Below, in pieces: positions 24,218 through 30,267 of a stretch of DNA of 30,267 nucleotides (positions within the stretch are counted from its first letter, which is position 1; each line of letters begins with the position of its first letter). Both the position numbers and the translations under genes were made by a program. The DNA is taken from the NCBI GenBank assembly GCA_934394515.1, contig CAKRRU010000019.1:1-30267 (forward strand). Direction: 5' to 3'. The DNA comes from an uncultured Acetatifactor sp. (GTDB lineage Bacteria; Bacillota; Clostridia; Lachnospirales; Lachnospiraceae). Under the pieces are notes generated by a model that searched no databases, was not told where the DNA came from, and worked only from the letters and a program-made list of their open reading frames with translations.

Positions 24218-25621
24218 ATGCGTCCCATGGTAAGCATCATTGTTCCGGTGTATAACGCGGAGCAATATTTACGACGCTGTGTCGACAGCATTTTGAATCA
24301 GGAGTATACAGATTTTGAACTATTACTGGTAAATGACGGCAGCACCGATGCGTCCGGTGAGATCTGCGGGGAATACGGGGACAAGGATCCCAGAGTCATT
24401 GTCATTCAGAAAGAGAATACGGGGGTCTCGGACAGCAGGAATCAGGCGCTGGACCGTGCGCGTGGAAAGTATCTGCAATTCTTGGACAGTGATGACTGGA
24501 TCACACCGGATGCTACCAGACTGTTTGTCCGGGCGGCGGAAGAGTACGGCTGCGATATGGTCATTTCGGATTTTTACCGTGTCGTGGGAGAACGGCTTTC
24601 CACCAAGGGTGATATTGAAGAGGAAGGCGTACTCACCAGAGAAGAATTTGCGGCACACATGATGGAGAATCCGGCGGATTTTTATTACGGTGTGTTATGG
24701 AACAAGCTGTACCGCAGAGATATCGTGGAAGAGCACAGGCTTCGCATGGATACGAATATTAACTGGTGCGAGGATTTTATGTTCAATCTGGAATACATCC
24801 GTTATGCGAAAGTATTCTATGCCCTGCACGCTCCCATTTATTATTATGTGAAACGAAAAGGTTCTCTTGCCAGCCAGGGAATCAGCATTTCCAAGACGGT
24901 GAAGATGAAGCTGAATGTCTTTGAGTATTACAATAACTTCTATAAACATGTGCTGGAAGAGGAAGACTATGAGAAGAACCGGCTTCAGGTGTATCGCTTT
25001 TTCATTGATGCGGCCGGAGACGGAACGGTTCCTCCTTCCATCCTGCCCGGTTCGAAAAAGCTGGGGGATGAAAGAGTCTTCGTCAACACTAAGATTCTGC
25101 AGGCGGAAGGTCTGGCAGGAGATGCTTACCGCAAACGCAAGCTTTTAGAACATTATCTGGAGCCTGTGGCATTCAAAGGAGATCTGAAGGTATCCGATGT
25201 GCGTCTGCTTCTGTGCCTGTGTGAAAAGCACGAATGGGACAGCAGAAGAGAGCTGGCAGATTTTGCCGGAATCTCAAGGACGAACCTGACCGGCGGATTG
25301 CAGCGCCTGAATGCAAAAGGCTTTTTGAAAGTGGAAGACGTGAAAGAGCCGAAAACCTCCAGAAAAGATAAGACAAAGAGTAAAATGCCCGGTGCGGAAA
25401 AGATAAAAGAAGCAGATCAGCAGGAGACTAAGAAGAAAGAGAAAAAAGGAAAGATCGCTGTAACAATTCTGCCGGCTGCGGATGCCATCATGAAGGAACT
25501 GGAGATGGCACAGCGGGATTATGATGAAGCCAGATTTGCCGGATTTACCGAGGAAGAGCTGATCCGGTATGCGGATCTGTCGGAGAAAATCAAGGAAAAT
25601 GCACGAAGAATCCTCGGGTGA
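24218..25621 (+). CDS. Family 2 glycosyltransferase fused to a MarR-like winged-helix C-terminus
   Basis: 467 residues. Residues 1-230 are a GT-A fold family 2 glycosyltransferase: VSIIVPVYNAEQYLRRCVDSI, LLVNDGSTDASGEIC near 37, ENTGVSDSRNQALDRARGKY near 66, and metal/nucleotide-binding FLDSDDW near 88; GVLWNKLYRRDIV near 158 and NWCEDFMFNLEY near 182 follow. Residues about 325-375 then read as a winged helix (VSDVRLLLCLCEKHEW, then ELADFAGISRTNLTGGLQRL, then AKGFLKVEDV). A Lys/Glu-rich linker of about 36 residues follows, and KIAVTILPAADAIMKEL continuing to EEELIRYADLSEKIKENARRIL matches the wing strand and dimerisation helices of MarR proteins. GGAAGAA lies just before the ATG. The sugar and acceptor are unknown. 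The frame is continuous, so this is not two separate genes. Confidence 0.85.
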   Translation: MRPMVSIIVPVYNAEQYLRRCVDSILNQEYTDFELLLVNDGSTDASGEICGEYGDKDPRVIVIQKENTGVSDSRNQALDRARGKYLQFLDSDDWITPDATRLFVRAAEEYGCDMVISDFYRVVGERLSTKGDIEEEGVLTREEFAAHMMENPADFYYGVLWNKLYRRDIVEEHRLRMDTNINWCEDFMFNLEYIRYAKVFYALHAPIYYYVKRKGSLASQGISISKTVKMKLNVFEYYNNFYKHVLEEEDYEKNRLQVYRFFIDAAGDGTVPPSILPGSKKLGDERVFVNTKILQAEGLAGDAYRKRKLLEHYLEPVAFKGDLKVSDVRLLLCLCEKHEWDSRRELADFAGISRTNLTGGLQRLNAKGFLKVEDVKEPKTSRKDKTKSKMPGAEKIKEADQQETKKKEKKGKIAVTILPAADAIMKELEMAQRDYDEARFAGFTEEELIRYADLSEKIKENARRILG

Positions 25622-25766
25622 ATATTCCGAACCATATTCGTAAAATCGCTCTTACGAGCTTTCCTTTTACTCATATGGTTACTTCGCCCTATAAATATCA
25701 CCCAATATTCTTACGAATGCGAGCATTTGACGTATATTGGGTGATATTTACATGGCTCGGAATATT
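25621..25766 (+). repeat. Nested multi-stem inverted-repeat element
   Basis: Outer arms at 25621-25635 and 25752-25766 match at 14 of 15 positions (AATATTCCGAACCAT against AATATTCCGAGCCAT). Inside are AACCATAT (25630-25637) with ATATGGTT (25673-25680), and a perfect 17-bp pair, 25692-25708 with 25734-25750 (TAAATATCACCCAATAT and its complement). The loop of the latter contains AATGC-GA-GCATT. CGTAA/TTACG (25639-25656) forms another small stem. It begins at the stop codon of the glycosyltransferase. It could be a small non-coding mobile element, a structured RNA or an elaborate 3' end. It encodes no plausible protein. Confidence 0.7.
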
Positions 25767-25780
25767 TAATACTTTGTTAA

Positions 25781-25810
25781 TTGACATTATCCATTGCAAA
25801 AAGTTATGAT
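25781..25810 (+). promoter_or_regulatory. Promoter of citrate synthase gene
   Basis: Perfect -35 TTGACA (25781-25786) and TATGAT (25805-25810) with an 18-base spacer, 40 bases before the citrate synthase ATG. Confidence 0.7.
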
Positions 25811-25850
25811 GAATAGGTATACGAAAAGTGAGGGAAAGGAAGGTATTTGG

Positions 25851-27197
25851 ATGAAGAAAAACGAAGAATATATGTTGGAGCATGCCGGGCTGTGCAGAAC
25901 CGCGGACAGACTGGAACCGCAGATGTTTGATGAGTATGGCGTACAGAGAGGTCTTCGTGATAAGAACGGTAACGGAGTCGTCGCAGGACTTACCAATATT
26001 TCACGTATCGAGTCTTTCAAAATGGAAGACGGGAAAAAGATTCCCTGTGAAGGCAAACTGTGGTATCGCGGATATGACTGTATCGAACTGGTCAACGGCT
26101 TCAGAGGAAATCATTTCGGATTTGAAGAGGTTGCCTACTTACTTTTGTTCGGTAAGCTGCCGAATAGAGACGAATTGAAGCATTTTAACGATATTCTTGC
26201 ATCCAGCCGAACCTTACCTACGAACTTCACCAGGGATGTCATCATGAAAGCACCCAGCAGTGATATCATGAATTCCCTGACCAGAAGTGTGCTGACACTG
26301 GCTTCTTATGATAAGAATTGCAGCGATACTTCGATTGAAAATGTACTCAGACAGTGTATCGGGCTGATCTCGGTATTCCCGATGCTGGCTGTCTACGGAT
26401 ACCATGCTTACAATCACTACTCCAATGATGAGAGTATGTACATACACCGTCCCCAGAAGAAGCTGTCTACCGCAGAGAATCTGCTGATGATGCTCCGCCC
26501 GGACAAACAATACACCGAACTGGAAGCGAGAGTACTGGATACCGCACTGGTGTTGCATATGGAGCACGGCGGCGGTAACAACTCCACATTTACCACCAGA
26601 GTCGTAACGTCTTCCGGATCCGATACTTATTCCGTCATTGCGGCGGCACTTTCTTCTCTGAAGGGTCCCAAGCACGGCGGTGCCAATATCAAGGTCGTGG
26701 AGATGATGCGCGATATTGAGGCACATGTATCCGACTGGACGGACGAAGATGCGGTAAGAGATTATCTGAACAAGATACTGAATAAAGAAGCGTTTGACGG
26801 CAAGGGGCTGATCTATGGTATGGGACATGCGGTTTACTCTCTGTCCGATCCCAGAGCGCAGGTATTCAAGAGCTTCGTGGAAAAGCTTGCGGTTGCCAAG
26901 GGAAGAGATAAGGATTTTGCACTGTATTCCATGATCGAGCGGCTCGCACCGGAGACCATTTCCCAGAAGTCAAGGATTTACAAGGGTGTCAGCGCCAATG
27001 TGGATTTCTACAGCGGATTTGTATACAGCATGCTGGAGATTCCGCTGGAACTGTATACGCCGATCTTCGCCATTGCGAGAATCGTAGGCTGGAGTGCACA
27101 CCGAATCGAAGAGCTGATCAATATGGATAAGATCATCCGTCCCGCTTATAAGAGCGTGATGCAGGAACTGGAGTATGTTCCGCTGAATGAGAGATAA
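25851..27197 (+). CDS. gltA: Citrate synthase
   Basis: 448 residues from the ATG at 25851, which follows GGAAAGGAAGG. An in-frame TTG at 25794 lies inside the promoter and is rejected. The enzyme condenses acetyl-CoA and oxaloacetate. Catalytic segments are visible: LHMEHGGGNNSTFTTRVV near 241 (first His), GPKHGGANIKVVEMM near 278 (second His), and GMGHAVYSLSDPRA near 326 with the following Asp, then the C-terminal VDFYSGFVYSMLEIP and RIVGWSAHRIEE with the substrate-binding Arg. In a strict anaerobe it probably feeds an incomplete oxidative branch to 2-oxoglutarate and glutamate, an inference from physiology of related bacteria. It stands alone as a single-gene unit with its own promoter and terminator. 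Confidence 0.96.
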   Translation: MKKNEEYMLEHAGLCRTADRLEPQMFDEYGVQRGLRDKNGNGVVAGLTNISRIESFKMEDGKKIPCEGKLWYRGYDCIELVNGFRGNHFGFEEVAYLLLFGKLPNRDELKHFNDILASSRTLPTNFTRDVIMKAPSSDIMNSLTRSVLTLASYDKNCSDTSIENVLRQCIGLISVFPMLAVYGYHAYNHYSNDESMYIHRPQKKLSTAENLLMMLRPDKQYTELEARVLDTALVLHMEHGGGNNSTFTTRVVTSSGSDTYSVIAAALSSLKGPKHGGANIKVVEMMRDIEAHVSDWTDEDAVRDYLNKILNKEAFDGKGLIYGMGHAVYSLSDPRAQVFKSFVEKLAVAKGRDKDFALYSMIERLAPETISQKSRIYKGVSANVDFYSGFVYSMLEIPLELYTPIFAIARIVGWSAHRIEELINMDKIIRPAYKSVMQELEYVPLNER

Positions 27198-27201
27198 TGG
27201 A

Positions 27202-27247
27202 CTTCGGCTGCGAAGCAGGATGTAAAGTGCGTAAGCACGAATTCGTG
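27202..27247 (+). repeat. Cluster of tiny hairpins after citrate synthase
   Basis: Three short perfect structures follow each other: CTTCG-GCTG-CGAAG (27202-27215), GTGC-GTAA-GCAC (27227-27238) and the 12-bp palindrome CACGAATTCGTG (27236-27247), the last two sharing CAC. The style recalls the second half of the cobT-cobU element (8787-8833). They end just before the intrinsic terminator. Confidence 0.45.
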
Positions 27248-27260
27248 AACTTATGATATA

Positions 27261-27292
27261 AAAAGGACTGCGTGGAATTGCGCAGTCCTTTT
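27261..27292. terminator. Bidirectional terminator between citrate synthase and TetR-like gene
   Basis: AAAAGGACTGCG (27261-27272) and CGCAGTCCTTTT (27281-27292) are perfect 12-bp arms around an 8-base loop, with T on the plus side and A (T on the minus strand) on the other. It serves the two convergent genes. Confidence 0.88.
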
Positions 27293-27300
27293 GTGAAAGG

Positions 27301-27822
27301 CTAGGAATAAATTTTGCAGATAATGGATACGATCTCTTCAGCGGACTCTACAGCGTCTTCCAGTATCCAGGTGACATATATATTGTAAAGAGAACCTGAG
27401 AAGGCACGGAGCGTGTAATAAAAATCTCTTCCTTTATCTTCGGTGTAATAGGTGTCCAGAATATAACCGTCCAAAGCCTGCAACAGCAGATGACCCAGTC
27501 CGGTTTTGACCAGACAGGCAATGAACTCTCTGTACTGATAAAAATATTGATAGCAGTGCAGCATATTACGGTAGTCGTTGTAATTGCCTTTGTCCGGCCA
27601 GGCTGCAACGTCCTGCCTGTAAGCGGCGACCAGATCCGCCAGGTAGTTTTCGAAGATCTCGTCGATAGACTGATAATTGCGATAATAGGTCATACGGGAG
27701 ACTCCGGCGCATTCTGTCAGTTCCGAGATGGTAATATTGGATAAGGATTTCGTCTGCAATAATTGAATCAGAGCCTGTACCAGACAGTCTCTACAAAAGG
27801 AATTTGAATTTTTCAAAGCCAA
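27301..27822 (-). CDS. TetR-like transcriptional regulator
   Basis: 173 residues if it starts at the TTG at 27822, chosen because AGGTGGTGA lies 8 bases upstream and the family usually starts a few residues before the first helix (LKNSNSFCRDCLVQALIQLL). An ATG at 27867 would add 15 residues and has no ribosome site. The N-terminal helix-turn-helix reads LSNITISELTECAGVSRMTYYRNYQSIDEIFENYL, a clear TetR pattern of the subgroup often found in Firmicutes (SRMTYYRNY). The rest is a helical ligand or dimer domain without recognisable specificity. It is divergent from the DUF2974 gene, with overlapping promoters, so regulation of itself and that gene is likely but inferred. Confidence 0.85.
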   Translation of the reverse strand: MALKNSNSFCRDCLVQALIQLLQTKSLSNITISELTECAGVSRMTYYRNYQSIDEIFENYLADLVAAYRQDVAAWPDKGNYNDYRNMLHCYQYFYQYREFIACLVKTGLGHLLLQALDGYILDTYYTEDKGRDFYYTLRAFSGSLYNIYVTWILEDAVESAEEIVSIICKIYS

Positions 27823-27908
27823 GACGTAAGTCACCACCTTTTTGTTGTCAATCTTTTTATGAAACATAGGTAATGCCCAAAGCCGCACAGATGTAAGGCT
27901 TCCGACAA

Positions 27909-27941
27909 TTACAAAATAGCATAATTCACCGTAATACGCAA
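27909..27941. promoter_or_regulatory. Face-to-face overlapping divergent promoters
   Basis: Plus strand: TTACAA (27909-27914), 17 bases, TAATAC (27932-27937), toward the DUF2974 gene. Minus strand: TTGCGT (27941-27936), 17 bases, TATTTT (27918-27913), toward the TetR-like gene. The -35 of each overlaps or abuts the -10 of the other. A short AGGAA-AG-TTCCT repeat (27941-27952) follows immediately on the lipase side and might be an operator. Confidence 0.5.
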
Positions 27942-27969
27942 GGAAAGTTCCTCGCGGAAAGGAGTGCAT

Positions 27970-29232
27970 ATGACAGGAACCGTCATCGAATATTTACAAA
28001 AATACGGAGATATTTCTTTTCGGGAGAAGCCCATAAATGATGTGGACAGTCTGGCACTGTGTCAGCTTTCCTATCTGAAATTTGACGGTATGGTCAGTGA
28101 TGTCCGCCGCAACGGTCCGTCGGTGACACTTCAGGAGATTGCAGCCAGACCGGATGTGGATAAACTGTTCGGAGATGTCCGTTTTGAAAAAGAAAACCGC
28201 GCACTGTTCGAAGCACTGCTTGGTGGCAGACGTTTTCGGAACATGCGGCTGAATTGCTATATCAATCTGGTGGAAAAGGAATGGGAGACGCAGTTTTCCG
28301 CGATTACGTTTATCCTGGATGACGGTACATTGTTTCTGGCCTTCCGGGGAACGGATGAGACTATTGTGGGCTGGAAGGAAGATTTCAACATGGCGTTCTT
28401 AGATCCGGTACCCGGGCAGGAATACAGTGTGAAGTATGTGAACATGGTCACCGGATGGCTGCATCAGCCTTTTTATATCGGGGGACATTCCAAGGGCGGA
28501 AATTTTGCGGTATACAGCGCCATGAAATGTGCACCTTTTGTACAGAAACGGATCCGCAAAGTCTACAGTCTGGACGGACCGGGGTTCCGACCGGAGGTGC
28601 TTGAAAGAAGTAATTATCACGACATCGAGGACAAGGTGGTGAAGATCCTGCCACATTCGTCCATGATCGGTATGATTTTTGAGAGAGACATCCGGTATCG
28701 TGTTGTGGAGAGCAACAGCCACGGTCTCTTACAGCACGACCCGTTCTCCTGGCTGGTGGAGGACGATCACTTTGTGGATGTGGGAGATATTTATGAAAGC
28801 CAGAAGGTGATGAACGAGGCGCTGAATGAATGGATCTTGTCACTGAATGAGGAGCAGGAGCGGACTTTTGTGGATACGCTGTATCAGGTTATTTCCGCTT
28901 CGCAGACGGATGATCTGATCTCCTTTACGGCAGACTGGAAGAAGAGCATGAATGCAGTAGTCACTGCTTTGAAGGAAGTGGATGAGCAGACAGCGCAGAT
29001 GCTGAAAGAGATTATTCGTTCGTTGTTTGAAATCGCCAAAGTAAAGGTGAAAGAAGAACTGATCTTACCGAAGAAAACGAAGCGCAGATTTATAAATAAG
29101 AAGAAAGCAGCGCAAGAAGAGGCATTCCACCCTGATCCGGCATGCGTTCCGGATGCCACTGAAAACCGAAGATCGGAAGCGCATCATGCGCCAAGGCTTC
29201 GGGACAATCATCATCCGGACAGCGCTGAATGA
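27970..29232 (+). CDS. DUF2974 (Mbeg1-like) alpha/beta hydrolase, lipase-like
   Basis: 420 residues from the ATG at 27970, which has GGAAAGGAG at 27956-27964; a GTG at 27964 overlaps that site. The family is predicted to be serine hydrolases with an alpha/beta fold. Seen: TFILDDGTLFLAFRGTDETIVGWKED in pieces near 115-135, nucleophile elbow GGHSKGGNFAVYSAM near 170, VYSLDGPGF near 200 and SHGLLQHDPFSW near 255, which may supply the His. There is no signal peptide or membrane helix, so it is predicted to be cytoplasmic. The substrate is unknown. The last 47 codons, from QEEAFHPDPACVPD on, lie antisense to the 3' end of the convergent amidotransferase gene and are low-complexity, so the C-terminus may have been extended by loss of an earlier stop. 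Confidence 0.85.
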   Translation: MTGTVIEYLQKYGDISFREKPINDVDSLALCQLSYLKFDGMVSDVRRNGPSVTLQEIAARPDVDKLFGDVRFEKENRALFEALLGGRRFRNMRLNCYINLVEKEWETQFSAITFILDDGTLFLAFRGTDETIVGWKEDFNMAFLDPVPGQEYSVKYVNMVTGWLHQPFYIGGHSKGGNFAVYSAMKCAPFVQKRIRKVYSLDGPGFRPEVLERSNYHDIEDKVVKILPHSSMIGMIFERDIRYRVVESNSHGLLQHDPFSWLVEDDHFVDVGDIYESQKVMNEALNEWILSLNEEQERTFVDTLYQVISASQTDDLISFTADWKKSMNAVVTALKEVDEQTAQMLKEIIRSLFEIAKVKVKEELILPKKTKRRFINKKKAAQEEAFHPDPACVPDATENRRSEAHHAPRLRDNHHPDSAE

Positions 29233-29713
29233 TCTTCAGATGTTGTCCTAAGGTGTTGATGCGTTGGTGATGTGCACTGTTTACGCGCATTTTTGCCGGG
29301 AAATACTTGAAAAGACAGCAATCTTCTACCATAATGGAGTCATGGAAAGTATCACCGGGCGGTGAACTGTGGAGTGAGTCATGCGGCATATCCTGCAGGA
29401 TCGTGCCGCCGAAAGCTACATTGATGACCTGCATGCCTTTGCAGATGCCGATGACCGGGATGCCTGCGGCGATGGCGGTGTCCAGTGCCTGAAACTGCAG
29501 AATATCCAGTTCGGTATCCACAGAGCGTGATCCTTTGTTTTTTTCTCCAAAGAAAGCTGGCGTGATATCCCCACCGCCCGGCAGGATCAGGGCATCACAC
29601 GAAGCAGCTTCGCCGGGCACCTGTGTGGTCACTACCCGGACAGGGAGCTTCCTAAAAAAGGCTTCGTAATTTCCGGTCTGTGCCTTACGTCCCAAAATGA
29701 CTAATTTTGTCAT
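29090..29713 (-). CDS. Class I glutamine amidotransferase, peptidase C26 (PuuD-like)
   Basis: 207 residues from the ATG at 29713 (MTKLVILGRKAQ); the upstream extension to 29806 is not conserved. Gamma-glutamyl-gamma-aminobutyrate hydrolase-like proteins cleave gamma-glutamyl amides. Seen: ALILPGGGDITPAFFGE near 42, nucleophile Cys in VIGICKGMQVINVAFGG near 91, VNSAHHQRINTLG near 141, and the His-Glu pair in FGFQWHPERM near 186. The segments match the PuuD/C26 group rather than CarA or GuaA domains. An AGAGGA site lies 13 bases before the start. No putrescine genes are adjacent, so the substrate is uncertain. It overlaps the DUF2974 gene tail to tail by 143 bases. Confidence 0.9.
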   Translation of the reverse strand: MTKLVILGRKAQTGNYEAFFRKLPVRVVTTQVPGEAASCDALILPGGGDITPAFFGEKNKGSRSVDTELDILQFQALDTAIAAGIPVIGICKGMQVINVAFGGTILQDMPHDSLHSSPPGDTFHDSIMVEDCCLFKYFPAKMRVNSAHHQRINTLGQHLKIIQRCPDDDCPEALAHDALPIFGFQWHPERMPDQGGMPLLALLSSYL

Positions 29714-29798
29714 ATCAATTTCTGATTCCTCTGTTTTTATAGTTAATATATGCCAAGAGTTTTGGATTTTGCATGGGACAAATTGGCAAATATGTATC

Positions 29799-29827
29799 TT
29801 ACACAATTAGAAGAATTGGAGTAAAAT
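29799..29827 (+). promoter_or_regulatory. Probable promoter of the ATP synthase operon
   Basis: TTACAC (29799-29804), a 17-base spacer and TAAAAT (29822-29827), 62 bases before the atpB start. Some atp operons begin with an atpI gene; here no such frame lies between the amidotransferase and atpB. Confidence 0.5.
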
Positions 29828-29888
29828 AGCAACGACCGTGAGGAAGTGAAAACTTTTTCATGGATGTTTACGGAAAGGAAGTGGTATT

Positions 29889-30267
29889 ATGGAGGAATTG
29901 GCATCAGAACTGCTCAAAGAGCTGAACTGTGACACGGCTTTTTCCATCAAACTTCCGGCAGGACTCCCCCTGATCGGCGGAGTACAGCTGGATATTGCGG
30001 AATCGGTCGTTATTACATGGGTCGTGATGGCAGTCATTCTGATCTTGTCGATTATCCTTACAAGCAACCTCAAAGTACACAATGTCAGCAGACGACAGCT
30101 GATGGCAGAGACGATCGTGACAAAGCTGGAAGGCATCGTTACGGGAATGATCGGAGAGGAAGGCAAACGGTATGTACCGTATCTGGTAAGCGTACTGTTA
30201 TACCTGGGCATATCCAATATCATCGGATTGTTCGGTATGAAGCCCCCTACCAAGGATCTGAACGTAA
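29889..30267 (+). CDS. atpB: F-type ATP synthase subunit a (partial, cut by window end)
   Basis: 126 codons are visible from the ATG at 29889, which follows GGAAAGGAAGTGG; no stop is reached. Subunit a forms the proton or sodium half-channels beside the c-ring. The N-terminus has a membrane helix VVITWVVMAVILILSIIL near residue 41. NVSRRQLMAETIVTKLEGIV near 66 and the start of the second helix region (VPYLVSVLLYLGISNIIGLF) follow, then the family signature GMKPPTKDLNV at the window edge. It is probably the first gene of an atp operon running off the right end. The key Arg of the channel lies beyond the window. Confidence 0.93.
   Translation, partial: MEELASELLKELNCDTAFSIKLPAGLPLIGGVQLDIAESVVITWVVMAVILILSIILTSNLKVHNVSRRQLMAETIVTKLEGIVTGMIGEEGKRYVPYLVSVLLYLGISNIIGLFGMKPPTKDLNV

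Noticed and set aside
25621..25766. CRISPR-like or tRNA-like reading of the multi-stem element
   Set aside because: There are no regularly spaced direct repeats, and the arms do not fit tRNA lengths or the TTCGA T-loop.
29858..30253. Minus-strand open frame of 131 codons at the right edge
   Set aside because: It is the shadow of the plus-strand atpB reading, which has a ribosome site, a membrane helix and the subunit a signature but no stop within the window.

Overview
The window (30,267 bases) looks like a chromosomal piece of an anaerobic Gram-positive gut-type Clostridium relative, most likely Lachnospiraceae. The reasons are an oxygen-independent (cobalt-early, cbi-type) cobalamin pathway, Gram-positive lipoproteins, GGAGG-type ribosome binding sites, frequent TTG/GTG starts and the neighbouring gene types. 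This assignment is an inference; no ribosomal RNA is present.

Positions 1-22974 hold a nearly complete adenosylcobalamin biosynthesis region. It opens inside the 3' end of a cobalamin riboswitch (B12 box at about 6-23) followed by an intrinsic terminator (135-170). The first gene block (275-12653) contains a lipid-anchored CbiK-type cobaltochelatase, a second lipoprotein with two tandem NEAT-like beta domains, a vitamin B12/iron-type ABC importer (binding lipoprotein, permease, ATPase), cbiP, cobT, cobU, cobS, a degenerate second CobU-like protein, cobC and cbiB. The second block (13197-22974) contains cobD, cbiC, cbiD, cbiF, cbiG, cbiH, a cbiJ-cbiE-cbiT fusion and cbiA. Together they cover cobalt insertion, most ring methylations, ring contraction, amidation, aminopropanol attachment and lower-ligand assembly. 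Not seen here are cbiL, the enzymes up to sirohydrochlorin, the corrinoid adenosyltransferase and a cobalt transporter.

The two blocks are separated by a compact convergent cassette (about 12704-13061). On the minus strand it has a 43-residue single-membrane-helix, basic-tailed peptide preceded by a tiny leader ORF with a perfect Shine-Dalgarno. On the plus strand it has a strong promoter driving a roughly 97-base antisense RNA. Both transcripts end at one shared 15-bp bidirectional terminator. The layout is that of a type I toxin-antitoxin module. Both RNAs also carry the same 11-base tract near their 5' ends, and part of it (UCACCU) can pair with the leader's Shine-Dalgarno. I consider this the most interesting system in the window.

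Positions 23000-25621 hold a DUF362/2x[4Fe-4S] protein and, 13 bases later, a family 2 glycosyltransferase whose C-terminus looks like a MarR-type winged helix. A nested inverted-repeat element (25621-25766) follows. Next come a well-formed promoter, citrate synthase and a bidirectional terminator. A TetR-like regulator and a DUF2974 lipase-like gene are divergent, from promoters that overlap face to face. The lipase-like gene overlaps the tail of a convergent class I glutamine amidotransferase by 143 bases. The window ends in the first 126 codons of atpB (ATP synthase subunit a).
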